49,752 bases of DNA from Streptomyces sp. ISL-36 (GCF_018614205.1 NZ_JAGGOS010000018.1:1-49752), one strand, 5' to 3'. Positions 30,339 to 38,941 are shown, counted from the stretch's first letter. Notes: generated by a model not told the origin, from the letters alone. Program-made: numbers and translations.

Positions 30339-31787
30339 CTAGACGGCGAGGCTGAGGGCCGCCGCGACCGCGAAGCCGGCCAGGGAGAGGACCGATTCCA
30401 GGACCGTCCAGGACTTCAGGGTGTCCCGTTCCGAGATCCCGAAGTACTTGGCGACGATCCAGAAGCCGCCGTCGTTGACGTGCGAGGCGAAGATCGAACC
30501 GGCCGAGATCGCCATGATGACGAGGGCGAGGAAGGCCTGCGAGTGGTCGCCGCCCTCGACCAGCGGCAGGACGATGCCGGCCGTGGTGACGATCGCGACG
30601 GTCGCCGAGCCCTGCGCGACCCGCAGGACGAGCGAGATCAGGTAGGCGAGGACGATGACGGGCAGGCCCACGTCGTTGAAGGTGTCGGAGAGCGCCTGGG
30701 CCACGCCGCTCGCCTTGAGGACGGCGCCGAAGACACCGCCGGCGCCGACGACGAGCAGGATGTTGCCGACCGGCTTGAGGGACGACGTCGACACCTGCTC
30801 CAGGGACTTGCGGGACCAGCCGCGCCGGATGCCGAGCAGGTAGTACGCGAGGACCAGCGCGATCGTCAGGGCGACGAACGGGCTGCCGAAGAACTCGACC
30901 ACCGAGCGGAGCGTCGACTCGTCCAGGGCGATGGAGGAGAAGGTCGCGGCGAGGATGAGGACCAGCGGCGTACCGATGATGAAGAGGACCGTGGAGAGCG
31001 CGACCGGCGCCTCGGAGGCGGCGCCGCTGCGCTCGGCGGCGACCTTCGCCCTGGCCTCCTCCGCGGCCTCCAGCATGTCCTGCGGGACCTCGACGAAGAT
31101 GCGCCTGCCGATCCAGGCGGCGTAGGCCCAGGCGGCGAGGACGGCGGGAAGGCCGACGACGACGCCCATGAGGATGACCCAGCCGAGGGAGACGTGGAGC
31201 AGGCCGGCGGCGGCGACCGGGCCGGGGTGCGGCGGCAGGAAGGCGTGGGTCATGGACAGACCGGCGAGCAGCGGCATGCAGTAGAGCAGGATCGATTTGC
31301 CGGATCGGTTGGCGGCGGCGTAGACGATCGGCGCGAGGACGAAGATGCCGACGTCGAAGAAGACCGGGATGCCGAAGATGAGGCCGGTGAGGCCCATGGC
31401 GAGCGGGGCGCGCTTCTCGCCGAAGAGGCCCAGGAGGCGGGAGGACAGCACCTCGGCGCCGCCGGAGACCTCGAGTATCGCGCCGAGCATGGTGCCCAGG
31501 CCGATGATGATGGCGACATGGCCGAGGATGCCGCCCATGCCGTTCTCGATGACGGAGGTGGCGGCGGACTTCTGGACGGTGCCGAAGAGTTCGGTGACGG
31601 AGAGACCGGCGGCGAGGCCGACGCCGATGGAGACGGCGAGCAGCGCGACGAAGGGCTGCAGCCTCACCTTGATGATCAGGACGAGCAGGAGGGCTATCCC
31701 GAGAGCGGCGACGGTGAGCAGGCCGGGCGTGCCGGGAATCAGGAGCAGGAGACCACCGGTGTGGGGTGGCGGAGCGGTGGGGGTCAT
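30339..31787 (-). CDS. GntP-family permease (DsdX-like candidate)
   Basis: A 482-residue transporter with about 12-14 membrane helices of the gluconate:H+ symporter family (GntP), recognised from GHVAIIIGLGTMLGAILEVS, GLIFGIPVFFDVGIFVLAPI, THAFLPPHPGPVAAAGLLHV and the C-terminal ASHVNDGGFWIVAKYFGIS. The family moves gluconate and, in DsdX, D-serine. The neighbours here handle D-amino acids, so a D-amino acid or N-acyl-D-amino acid is the likely substrate (inference). GAGGT precedes the ATG. It is last in the kinase-iclR-ridA-permease unit; a stem-loop lies between it and ridA. Confidence 0.9.
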   Translation of the reverse strand: MTPTAPPPHTGGLLLLIPGTPGLLTVAALGIALLLVLIIKVRLQPFVALLAVSIGVGLAAGLSVTELFGTVQKSAATSVIENGMGGILGHVAIIIGLGTMLGAILEVSGGAEVLSSRLLGLFGEKRAPLAMGLTGLIFGIPVFFDVGIFVLAPIVYAAANRSGKSILLYCMPLLAGLSMTHAFLPPHPGPVAAAGLLHVSLGWVILMGVVVGLPAVLAAWAYAAWIGRRIFVEVPQDMLEAAEEARAKVAAERSGAASEAPVALSTVLFIIGTPLVLILAATFSSIALDESTLRSVVEFFGSPFVALTIALVLAYYLLGIRRGWSRKSLEQVSTSSLKPVGNILLVVGAGGVFGAVLKASGVAQALSDTFNDVGLPVIVLAYLISLVLRVAQGSATVAIVTTAGIVLPLVEGGDHSQAFLALVIMAISAGSIFASHVNDGGFWIVAKYFGISERDTLKSWTVLESVLSLAGFAVAAALSLAV

Positions 31788-31822
31788 GGCGGGGACCTCG
31801 CGTTTTTGGGTAGGGGGGAGCG

Positions 31823-31855
31823 CGGCACGGCGTCCCGGGGACGAACGCCGTGCCG
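31823..31855 (-). terminator. Stem-loop between ridA and permease genes
   Basis: 11-bp arms CGGCACGGCGT / ACGCCGTGCCG around an 11-nt loop, in the 101-bp gap before the permease gene. No T-run follows on the minus strand, so it may be a partial terminator or mRNA-stabilising element that lowers or separates permease expression. Confidence 0.55.
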
Positions 31856-31888
31856 TGGAGCGGCGGTTTCAGCAGAATCAGCTCAGGT

Positions 31889-32299
31889 TCAGTCGAGGAC
31901 CGCGAGGGCGTCGATCTCGATGAGGAGGCCCTTGGGAAGGCCGACGTAGACCGTCGTACGGGCGGAGGCGGGGGCCTTGAGGCCCTGCTCCTCGAAGTAC
32001 GCGTTGTAGATCTCGTTCATCTCGGCGAAGTGGTCGACGTCGGTGAGGTAGACGCGCATCATCATCACGTCGTCCCAGCTCGCGCCGCCCTCCTCCAGGA
32101 TCGCCTTGACGTTGGCGAAGGTCTGGAGGGTCTGCTCGCGCAGGGTCGGACCGGCCGGGGTGGGCGCCTGGCCCTCGACGGCGGGCAGGAAGCCGACCTG
32201 TCCGGCGACCTGGAGGATGTTGCCCTTCCTGACGCCGTGCGAGAACTTCGCCGGCGGGGCGGTGTGGGTGGCGGGGGTGAGGGCGGTCTTCTCGGTCAT
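31889..32299 (-). CDS. RidA-family imine/enamine deaminase
   Basis: A 136-residue RidA protein. Family marks: SHGVRKGNILQVAGQVGFLP, TLQTFANVKAILEEGGASWD, MMRVYLTDVDHFAEMNE and the C-terminal Arg-containing SARTTVYVGLPKGLLIEIDA. RidA hydrolyses reactive 2-aminoacrylate or imine intermediates released by PLP-dependent dehydratases, which fits the divergent DSD-like deaminase. The ATG overlaps the iclR stop as ATGA (32296-32299), and AAGGA lies 6 nt upstream. Confidence 0.93.
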   Translation of the reverse strand: MTEKTALTPATHTAPPAKFSHGVRKGNILQVAGQVGFLPAVEGQAPTPAGPTLREQTLQTFANVKAILEEGGASWDDVMMMRVYLTDVDHFAEMNEIYNAYFEEQGLKAPASARTTVYVGLPKGLLIEIDALAVLD

Positions 32300-33045
32300 G
32301 CGTGGTCCTTGCCTGAGTAGTCACGGCTGATGGCGTCGGCGGTGCGGCGCACCAGCGGGAGCAGGGTGAGGAGTTCCTCGGCCGTCACGACCACATTGGG
32401 TGCCGAGACCGACATGGCGGCGGCGACCCGGCCGTCGGCGCCGCGGATGGGGGCGCCGACGCAGTTGATGGACTCCTCGTGGCCACCGAGGTCGGTGGCC
32501 CAGCCCTGTTCGCGTACGGTCGCCAGCTCCTGGAGGAAGGCGGCGGCGTTCGGGATCGAACGGGGCGTGTACATGGGGTAGTCGAGCTTGGCGGCGAGGG
32601 TGCGCCGCTCGGGCTCGGGGAGGTCGGCGAGGAGCAGCTTGGCGACGGCGGCGACGGTGATCGCGACGGGCTTGCCGATGCGCGAGTACATCCGGACCGG
32701 GTAGCGGCTCTCGACCTTGTCGATGTAGAGGACCTCGCCCTCCTCGTACACCGCGAGATGGACGGTGTGTCCGATCTGTTCGTTGAGCGCGGTGAGGTGG
32801 GGGTGGGCGATCTCGCGGATGTCGAGGTTCTCGACGGCTTCCTGGGCGAGCGCGAAGAGGCGGGCGCCGAGGCGGTAGCGCTGGTCCTGCTGGCGGTAGA
32901 CGAGTCCGTGCTCGTGGAGGGTGCGCAGCAGGCGCAGGGCGGTGGACTTGTGCACCCCGAGCCGGTCGGCGACCTGTCCGAGGTCGGCGGGGCCCTGCGC
33001 GAGCAGCGGCAGGATGCTCAGCGCGCGGTCGACGGTCTGGCTCAT
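32296..33045 (-). CDS. IclR-family regulator of the D-amino-acid cluster
   Basis: A 249-residue regulator: N-terminal winged helix (TVDRALSILPLLAQGPADLG, VADRLGVHKSTALRLLRTL) and C-terminal IclR effector domain (HTVHLAVYEEGEVLYIDKVE, ESINCVGAPIRGADG). It lies between the sugar-kinase and ridA genes, overlapping each by 4 bp, so it is translationally coupled within the unit. Twin palindromes in the divergent promoter region (34213-34249) are the expected binding sites, with control of both directions. Confidence 0.94.
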   Translation of the reverse strand: MSQTVDRALSILPLLAQGPADLGQVADRLGVHKSTALRLLRTLHEHGLVYRQQDQRYRLGARLFALAQEAVENLDIREIAHPHLTALNEQIGHTVHLAVYEEGEVLYIDKVESRYPVRMYSRIGKPVAITVAAVAKLLLADLPEPERRTLAAKLDYPMYTPRSIPNAAAFLQELATVREQGWATDLGGHEESINCVGAPIRGADGRVAAAMSVSAPNVVVTAEELLTLLPLVRRTADAISRDYSGKDHA

Positions 33046-34145
33046 GGCGTACGTACCTCCTGGTCCTCCCCCGTCCAGCCGGGGCCGAGGTGAAGTGTCC
33101 CCCAGGCCTCGTCGTCGAGGGCGACGAGCCGGTCGGCGTGCGCGATCCAGGAGGAGCGCTGGGAAGCGGCTCCGTGGGGGGTGGCGGCCGGGCGGCGGGT
33201 GGGCGGGTGCCCGAGGTCGCCGGGGACGGTGAGGGCGGCGGCGGCCATGAGGTGCCCGTGCCGGAGCCGGTCGCGTACGGGCAGCCCTCGGAGGGTCGCG
33301 GAGAGGAACCCGGCGGCGAAGGCGTCCCCGGCGCCGACGGGTGCGACGACGTCGACCCGGGGGGCGCGGACGAGGGTGGCGGTGGCGTCGGTGTCCTCCG
33401 TGCCCCCGCGCGCCCGCGGCCTGCGGTCGAAGGCGATGGCCCCGCCCTTGCCGAGCTTGACGACGACGAGGGAGGGCCCGGGCAGGGCGTCGGCGATGGC
33501 GGCGGCGCCCCGCAGTCCCCACGCCTCCTCCGCCTCGTCCGCGCCGACGAAGACGAGGTCGGCGGCCCGGGCCAGTTCCAGCAGGGTGCGGCCGCCGGCG
33601 GCGGGGTCGGCCCAGAGGCCGGCGCGGAAGTTCATGTCGAAGGAGACCGGCGGCCGGCCCGGCCGGGGCGCGAGCAGCTCGCGCACCAGCGCCAGGCAGT
33701 CGTCCGACAGGGCCGCCGTGATTCCGGAGAGGTGGAGGATCCGGCCGTCCGTGACGGAGTCGTACGGCACGGTCCCCGGCGACATCGCGGAGGCCGCCGA
33801 GCCCGCCCGGTAGTACACGACCTCGTGCTCGTCGGTCGCCCGGTCGGTGGCGGTACGGAAGTAGACCCCGGTCGGCCGCGCGGTGTCGCGACCGACCGCG
33901 GAGACGTCCACCCCGTAGGCCCCGATCGCCCGGACCAGGTGGTCGCCGAAGCCGTCCTCCCCCACCCGGCTGACCCACTTCACGCGGTGTCCGGCCGCCG
34001 CCAGCGCGCAGGCCACGTTGGACTCGGCGCCGCCGATGGTACGGGTGAAGGAGGGGACGTCGGCGAGGCGGCCCGGCCGGGTGGGCAGAAAGGTGACCAT
34101 GGACTCGCCGAGGCAGACGACGTCCACGGGCGGGGTTCCGGTCAC
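33042..34145 (-). CDS. PfkB-family sugar kinase
   Basis: A 367-residue ribokinase/PfkB kinase, closest in pattern to 2-keto-3-deoxygluconate kinases: GESMVTFLPTRPGRL, TIGGAESNVACALAAAGHRV, FDMNFRAGLW, VVKLGKGGAIAF and the anion-hole and catalytic Asp GAGDAFAAGFL. GTG 34145 is chosen since GGAG lies 8 nt upstream. The C-terminus has about 50 residues beyond the conserved core (HPPTRRPAATPHGAASQRSS). First gene of the minus unit, coupled to iclR. Its substrate is unclear in a D-amino-acid cluster; a hydroxylated keto acid is one possibility. Confidence 0.9.
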   Translation of the reverse strand: MTGTPPVDVVCLGESMVTFLPTRPGRLADVPSFTRTIGGAESNVACALAAAGHRVKWVSRVGEDGFGDHLVRAIGAYGVDVSAVGRDTARPTGVYFRTATDRATDEHEVVYYRAGSAASAMSPGTVPYDSVTDGRILHLSGITAALSDDCLALVRELLAPRPGRPPVSFDMNFRAGLWADPAAGGRTLLELARAADLVFVGADEAEEAWGLRGAAAIADALPGPSLVVVKLGKGGAIAFDRRPRARGGTEDTDATATLVRAPRVDVVAPVGAGDAFAAGFLSATLRGLPVRDRLRHGHLMAAAALTVPGDLGHPPTRRPAATPHGAASQRSSWIAHADRLVALDDEAWGTLHLGPGWTGEDQEVRTP

Positions 34146-34212
34146 CTTCGGGGCTCCTCGTCGATCATGCGGGTCCATTGACCCGGCGTTGGCCCGGATG
34201 TTAGACAGCAAC

Positions 34213-34249
34213 AAGCGATATGCGCAATGACCGTTGCACATAATGCAAC
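34213..34249. promoter_or_regulatory. Twin operator-like palindromes between divergent units
   Basis: GTTGCA-CATAA-TGCAAC (34233-34249) is a perfect 6-bp-arm palindrome. A related copy, read on the minus strand as ATTGCGCATATCGCTTG (34228-34212), matches it at 11 of 17 positions. Both lie in the 122-bp divergent promoter region between the kinase gene and the deaminase gene. Size and spacing fit an IclR dimer pair. Confidence 0.65.
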
Positions 34250-34267
34250 GCACCGAGGAGGTCCCCC

Positions 34268-35554
34268 ATGCCCGCCGACAAGGCCACCGAGCAGCTGGCG
34301 AACGAGCGCGTCGACCACCGCTTCAAGGGCCTGCCCCCGGACGCCGAGGGCCTGACCGTCGGCGAGCTGGCCGCCCAGCGCCGCAACCTCTTCACCGACG
34401 GCTTCACCACCCCCGTCCTCGCCCTCTCCGCCGAGTCCGTCGAGCACAACCTCCGCCTCCTGGAGACCTACGCCGAGCGCCACGGCCTCGCCTTCGCCCC
34501 GCACGGCAAGACGTCGATGGCGCCCCAGCTCTTCGACCGCCAACTGGAGCACGGCGCCTGGGGCATCACCGCCGCCGTCCCGCACCAGGTCCGCGTCTAC
34601 CGCGCCCACGGCATCGCCCGGATCTTCCTCGCCAACGAGCTCGTCGACGCGCCCGCCCTTCGCTGGCTCGCGGCCGAGCTCGACGCCGACCCCGACTTCC
34701 GCTTCATCTGCTACGTCGACTCGGTGCGCGGGGTCGAGCTGATGGACGCGGCCCTGACCGAGGCCGGCGCCGCCCGCCCGGTCGACGTCGTCGTGGAGCT
34801 CGGCGCGGGCGAGGGAGCCCGTACCGGAGCCCGTACGGAAGCCGACTGCACCGCCGTCGCCGACGCCGTGGCGGCGACCACCACCCTGCGCCTGGTCGGC
34901 GTCGCCGGCTACGAGGGCGAGGTCCCGCAGGCCACGTCCGACCGCGTACGGGAGTGGCTGAACCGGCTGGTGTCGCTCGCCGCCGACCTCGACAAGGCCG
35001 GCCGCTTCTCCGGTACCGGCCTCGACGAGATCGTGATCAGCGCGGGCGGCAGCGCCTGGTTCGACGCGGTCGCCGACGTCTTCGCCGAGATCCCCGAACT
35101 CTCCCTCCCCGTCCTGAAGCTGCTGCGCTCCGGCGCGTACGTCTCGCACGACGACGGCCACTACCGCCACCTCACCCCCTTCAACCGGGTCCCCGACGAG
35201 GGCGCGCTCCAGCCCGCCTTCCGGCTCTGGGCGCAGGTCGTCTCGCGCCCCTCCGCCGAGCAGGCGTTCACCAACGCGGGGAAGCGGGACGCGGCCTACG
35301 ACCTGGACCTGCCCGAGGCGCAGGTGGTCCGCTCCGCCCGCGACGGCTCGCAGCGCCCCGCCACCGGCATCACCGTCACCGGCCTCTCCGACCAGCACGG
35401 CTGGATCCGTACCGCGCCCGACGCCGGGATCGAGGTCGGCGACTGGCTCGGCATGGGCCTGTCCCACCCCTGCACATCCTTCGACAAGTGGCAGTTGATC
35501 CCGCTGGTCGAGGCGGACGGCACGGTCGTCGACTACATCCGTACCTTCTTCTAG
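34268..35554 (+). CDS. PLP-dependent D-amino-acid deaminase (DSD/alanine racemase fold)
   Basis: A 428-residue fold-type III PLP enzyme. Schiff-base Lys is in LAFAPHGKTSMAPQLF; other marks are GAWGITAAVPHQVRVYRAHG, YVDSVRGVELMDAAL, GVAGYEGEV and the C-terminal GLSHPCTSFDKW, where His and Cys match the zinc ligands of eukaryotic-type D-serine dehydratase. Expected reaction: D-Ser or D-Thr to keto acid plus ammonia via an enamine. GAGGAGGT precedes the ATG. Followed after 16 bp by the D-aminoacylase gene, and divergent from the kinase-iclR-ridA-permease unit. Confidence 0.9.
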   Translation: MPADKATEQLANERVDHRFKGLPPDAEGLTVGELAAQRRNLFTDGFTTPVLALSAESVEHNLRLLETYAERHGLAFAPHGKTSMAPQLFDRQLEHGAWGITAAVPHQVRVYRAHGIARIFLANELVDAPALRWLAAELDADPDFRFICYVDSVRGVELMDAALTEAGAARPVDVVVELGAGEGARTGARTEADCTAVADAVAATTTLRLVGVAGYEGEVPQATSDRVREWLNRLVSLAADLDKAGRFSGTGLDEIVISAGGSAWFDAVADVFAEIPELSLPVLKLLRSGAYVSHDDGHYRHLTPFNRVPDEGALQPAFRLWAQVVSRPSAEQAFTNAGKRDAAYDLDLPEAQVVRSARDGSQRPATGITVTGLSDQHGWIRTAPDAGIEVGDWLGMGLSHPCTSFDKWQLIPLVEADGTVVDYIRTFF

Positions 35555-35570
35555 ACCCAGGGAGCCCCCC

Positions 35571-37181
35571 ATGGATCTCGTCATCCGCGACGCGGAGGTC
35601 GTCGACGGCAGTGGAGGCCCCTCCTACCGCGCCGACGTCGCCCTCGACGGCGGCCGTATCGCCGCGATAGTGAAGGAGGGCGCGGCGGCCGGCTGCCAAC
35701 GCCCCACCGCCCGGCGCGTCATGGACGCCGAGGGTCTCGCCCTCTCCCCCGGCTTCATCGACATGCACGCCCACAGCGACCTCGCGCTGCTCCGCGACCC
35801 GGACCACAGCGCGAAGGCCGCGCAGGGCGTGACCCTCGAAGTCCTGGGTCAGGACGGCCTCTCGTACGCGCCGGTGGACGACCGCACGCTCGCGGAGGTC
35901 CGCCGGGCGATCACCGGCTGGAACGGCGACGGCTCCGACATCGACTTCGACTGGCGCACGGTCGGCGAGTACCTCGACCGCCTCGACCGCGGCATCGCCG
36001 TCAACGCGGCCTATCTGATCCCCCAGGGGACGGTCCGGATGCACGCCGTCGGCTGGGACGACCGCCCGGCCACCGACGCCGAACTGAACCGGATGCGGCA
36101 GCTCGTCGCCGAGGGCATGGAACAGGGCGCCGTCGGCATGTCCTCGGGACTCACCTACACCCCCGGCATGTACGCGCCCGACGCCGAACTCACCGAGCTC
36201 TGCAAGGTCGTGGCGCGGTACGGCGGCTACTACTGCCCGCACCACCGCTCGTACGGCGCCGGCGCGCTCCAGGCGTACGAGGAGATGGTCACCCTCACCC
36301 GCGACGCCGGCTGCGCACTGCACCTCGCCCACGCGACGATGAACTTCGGCGTGAACAAGGGCAGGGCGCCCGACCTGCTGACCCTTCTCGACCGGGCCCT
36401 CGACGAGGGCGCCGACATCTCCCTCGACACCTACCCGTACACCCCCGGCTGCACCACGCTCGTCGCGATGCTGCCGAGCTGGGCGAGCGAGGGCGGGCCG
36501 GAGGCGGTGCTGGAGCGGCTGCGGGACGAGGAGACGGCGGAGCGGATCCGCCACCACCTGGAGGAGATCGGCTCGGACGGCTGCCACGGCGTCCCGATCG
36601 AGTGGGACACCATCGAGATCTCGGGGGTCAGCGACCCGGGGCTCGCGTCCTGCGTCGGCAGGACGATCGCGCAGTCCGCGCGGATGCGGGAGGAGGCCCC
36701 CTGGGCCACCGCCCGCCGGCTCCTGATCGACGACCGGCTGGGCTCGACGATCCTCCAGCACGTGGGCCACGAGGAGAACGTCCGGACGATCATGCGCCAC
36801 CGGGTCCACACCGGTGGATCGGACGGCATCCTGCAGGGGTTCAAGCCGCACCCTCGGGCGTACGGCACGTTCCCGCAGTATCTCGGCCGGTACGTGCGCG
36901 AGCTGGGCGTGCTCTCCCTGGAGGAGTGCGTGGCCCACCTGACCTCCCGTCCGGCGGCCCGTCTACGTCTGCCGGACCGCGGCCTGGTCCGCGAGGGCCA
37001 CCGCGCGGACCTGGTCCTCTTCGACCCGGCGACGGTCGCCCCCGGCTCGACCTTCAAGGCCCCGCGCACCCTGCCGGTCGGCATCCCGCACGTCCTGATC
37101 GACGGAAAGTTCGTGATCGAGGACGGCAAGCGGACGGACGTCCTGGCGGGCCGCTCGGTGCGCCGCACGCCGTGGCCCTGA
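35571..37181 (+). CDS. N-acyl-D-amino-acid deacylase (D-aminoacylase)
   Basis: A 536-residue amidohydrolase: metal-binding PGFIDMHAHSDLALL at about 65-75, SSGLTYTPGMYAPDAELTEL, CPHHRSYGAGALQAYEEM, HATMNFGVNKGRAPDL, and GGSDGILQGFKPHPRAYGTF typical of N-acyl-D-amino acid deacylases. It hydrolyses N-acyl-D-amino acids to free D-amino acids for the deaminase encoded immediately upstream. AGGGAG lies 6 nt before the ATG. It is the last gene of its unit, followed by a strong stem-loop element. Confidence 0.93.
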   Translation: MDLVIRDAEVVDGSGGPSYRADVALDGGRIAAIVKEGAAAGCQRPTARRVMDAEGLALSPGFIDMHAHSDLALLRDPDHSAKAAQGVTLEVLGQDGLSYAPVDDRTLAEVRRAITGWNGDGSDIDFDWRTVGEYLDRLDRGIAVNAAYLIPQGTVRMHAVGWDDRPATDAELNRMRQLVAEGMEQGAVGMSSGLTYTPGMYAPDAELTELCKVVARYGGYYCPHHRSYGAGALQAYEEMVTLTRDAGCALHLAHATMNFGVNKGRAPDLLTLLDRALDEGADISLDTYPYTPGCTTLVAMLPSWASEGGPEAVLERLRDEETAERIRHHLEEIGSDGCHGVPIEWDTIEISGVSDPGLASCVGRTIAQSARMREEAPWATARRLLIDDRLGSTILQHVGHEENVRTIMRHRVHTGGSDGILQGFKPHPRAYGTFPQYLGRYVRELGVLSLEECVAHLTSRPAARLRLPDRGLVREGHRADLVLFDPATVAPGSTFKAPRTLPVGIPHVLIDGKFVIEDGKRTDVLAGRSVRRTPWP

Positions 37182-37188
37182 CCGGCCT

Positions 37189-37236
37189 CCGTTGTGGGCA
37201 ATCGTTCCGCTGGGGCGGAACGGGTGGGCACAACGG
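37189..37236. repeat. Nested palindromic element
   Basis: Outer arms CCGTTGTG / CACAACGG (8 bp) enclose inner arms CGTTCCGC / GCGGAACG (37203-37210, 37215-37222) with a 4-nt loop. It begins 8 bp past the D-aminoacylase stop, so it can act as its terminator. From memory, near-identical elements recur after genes in other Streptomyces genomes, which would make it a dispersed palindrome family; unverified. Confidence 0.7.
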
Positions 37237-37321
37237 ACAGCGCCCCTGCGGGCGCGTCCGCTCCGAGGGCCCGGCGACCACGGGGCCGGTGCCGGGTCGG
37301 GGCCGGGGTCCGGGCCCTCCG

Positions 37322-37394
37322 GTGGGGGGTGTCCGGACTGCGTCTCACCGCGCTGCGCGCGAGTTCCGACGCCTTACGTCCGGACACCCCCCAC
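37322..37394 (-). terminator. Long 16-bp inverted repeat spanning the mptB-like gene end
   Basis: Perfect 16-bp arms GTGGGGGGTGTCCGGA (37322-37337) and TCCGGACACCCCCCAC (37379-37394) with a 41-nt loop that itself can fold (CGCGC/GCGCG). The second arm encodes the last residues of the mannosyltransferase gene, whose stop is at 37374, so the hairpin would clamp its mRNA 3' end. The gap 37237-37321 is GC-rich with no gene. Confidence 0.7.
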
Positions 37395-38786
37395 GCTCCG
37401 GTCCCGGACCCCTTCCGCCGTCGCCCACGGCTTCCGCCGCATCCAGCCCAGCCCCAGCACCAGCACCACCCCCGCCAGCACGAACCCGTACGCCGGTGTG
37501 TGCCCCGACGGCGCCGTCTCGTACGTCAGGGCGGCCGAAAGCACCGCGAGGAGCCGGCCCGGGCGGGTGCGCCAGGCCACCGCCCCGACCGCCGCCGTCC
37601 CCCACAGCAGGTACCAGGGCTGCACCATCGGCGAGAGCGCGACGAGCGCGAGCAGGGCGAGGCCGAGTCCGAGGACCGGATCGAGCAGGCCGCGATAGGT
37701 CCGCCACGCGAGCGCCAGAATGATCACCGCTGCCGCGAAAAGCCCGAGTGTCTGGACCGCGCCCTTCACCGGGTCGGGGTCGTCCCCGACCAGCAGGCCG
37801 AGCGCCAGTCCCACGTCGCTCGTGACCGACAGCGCGGTGTGGATGGTCCCGGCGACGCTCTGGGTCCGCAGCCAGCCGAAGCCGGTCCCGGCCAGGACCG
37901 TCGCCCCCGCGGCGACCGCCGCCGCGACGGCCCCCGGCAGGACGAGCCCCTTCGCCACGCCGCGCACTCCATGGCCTCGCGCCATCATCACGCCGATGAA
38001 GAGCAGGGCCACCGCCGCCGGTGACTTGATCATCATCGCGAGCCCGACGAGGACACTGCCGAGCACCCACCGGCCCCGCACCGCGAGCAGCACGCCGCTC
38101 AGCATCAGACCGATCATCAGGCCGTCGTTGTGCATGCCGCCGACGACATGGATCAGCAGCAGCGGGTTCAGCGCCGTCAGCCAGAGCCCGCCCACGCCGC
38201 CCCCGAGGCCCCGTACCGCCCACACGATCAGCGCGAGCGCGCCCAGCGCGATCAGCCGCATGCCGAACACCGCCGGCACGATCTCGCCGCCCGTCAGCTT
38301 CACCACCGCCTGCGCCAGGACGAGGAAGACGGGGCCGTACGGCGCCGGGGTGTCGGTCCAGTGGCCCCCGACGCTGTCGGCGGCGTCCGCGCCCAGGTCG
38401 TCGGGGCCGAGGACGGAGGGGCCCGCGCCGTAGACGTCGTGCCCTTCCAGGACCATCGCGCCCTGGGCGATGTAGCTGTAGACGTCGGCGCTGTACAGCG
38501 GCGGGGCGAGGAGCAGCGGTGCGGTCCAGCACGCGAGGGTCACCAGGACCCGGTCCCGTACCCCCTCGGCGAGCAGCCGCCCGTACCGCCACCAGGCCGC
38601 CACGAGCAGCGTCAGCCCGAGGTACGCGAGGACGGCGGCGGCGACGGTCGTCGACGATCCGCGCGCCACCCAGAGGCCCCAGGGCTCGCGCACCGGAAGC
38701 GTTCCGGCCGCGAGACCGCCCACGGCGACGGCGAGCGATCCGGCCGCACCCAGCCACCGGCATCCGGAGGCACTCAACACCCACAT
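37374..38786 (-). CDS. mptB: Polyprenol-phosphomannose alpha-1,6-mannosyltransferase, MptB-like
   Basis: A 470-residue GT-C membrane protein with about 12 helices, related to mycobacterial MptB: PLYSADVYSYIAQGAMVLEG with the catalytic-loop Asp, GHDVYGAGPSVLG, TPAPYGPVFLVLAQAVVKLT, LNPLLLIHVVGGMHNDGLMI and LSPMVQPWYLLWG. In mycobacteria it extends lipoglycan mannan; in Streptomyces the acceptor is not established. No ribosome-binding site precedes the ATG, while TAGGTT lies 8 nt upstream, suggesting a near-leaderless mRNA. Divergent from the aminotransferase gene. Its last codons form one arm of a long hairpin. Confidence 0.85.
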   Translation of the reverse strand: MWVLSASGCRWLGAAGSLAVAVGGLAAGTLPVREPWGLWVARGSSTTVAAAVLAYLGLTLLVAAWWRYGRLLAEGVRDRVLVTLACWTAPLLLAPPLYSADVYSYIAQGAMVLEGHDVYGAGPSVLGPDDLGADAADSVGGHWTDTPAPYGPVFLVLAQAVVKLTGGEIVPAVFGMRLIALGALALIVWAVRGLGGGVGGLWLTALNPLLLIHVVGGMHNDGLMIGLMLSGVLLAVRGRWVLGSVLVGLAMMIKSPAAVALLFIGVMMARGHGVRGVAKGLVLPGAVAAAVAAGATVLAGTGFGWLRTQSVAGTIHTALSVTSDVGLALGLLVGDDPDPVKGAVQTLGLFAAAVIILALAWRTYRGLLDPVLGLGLALLALVALSPMVQPWYLLWGTAAVGAVAWRTRPGRLLAVLSAALTYETAPSGHTPAYGFVLAGVVLVLGLGWMRRKPWATAEGVRDRSVGGVRT

Positions 38787-38794
38787 GACGGGTC

Positions 38795-38800
38795 AACCTA
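38795..38800 (-). promoter_or_regulatory. -10-like hexamer TAGGTT for the MptB-like gene
   Basis: TAGGTT (minus strand) lies 8 nt before the ATG at 38786, with no ribosome-binding site. Predicts a leader of one or two nucleotides. Confidence 0.4.
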
Positions 38801-38935
38801 TCCTGACCGCCGCGATCCGGGCGGACCCGGTGGCCGGCGGAAAATGCCTGGTGGAGGCGGTGCCGGGGGCCGTACGGACGCGCTCGGGGTGCCCGACGTG
38901 TCCCAAAACACGAGGCGTCCGGTCACGACCCGCCG

Positions 38936-38941
38936 TAAGCT
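38936..38941 (+). promoter_or_regulatory. -10-like hexamer TAAGCT for the aminotransferase gene
   Basis: TAAGCT ends exactly 6 nt before ATG 38948 and no ribosome-binding site is present, consistent with leaderless transcription. Confidence 0.45.

Noticed and set aside
30189..31949. A 586-codon open frame on the plus strand
   Set aside because: Antisense of the GntP-family permease; Asp/Glu/Arg/Gly-rich shadow.
35376..36938. A 520-codon open frame on the minus strand
   Set aside because: Antisense of the well-supported D-aminoacylase and deaminase genes.
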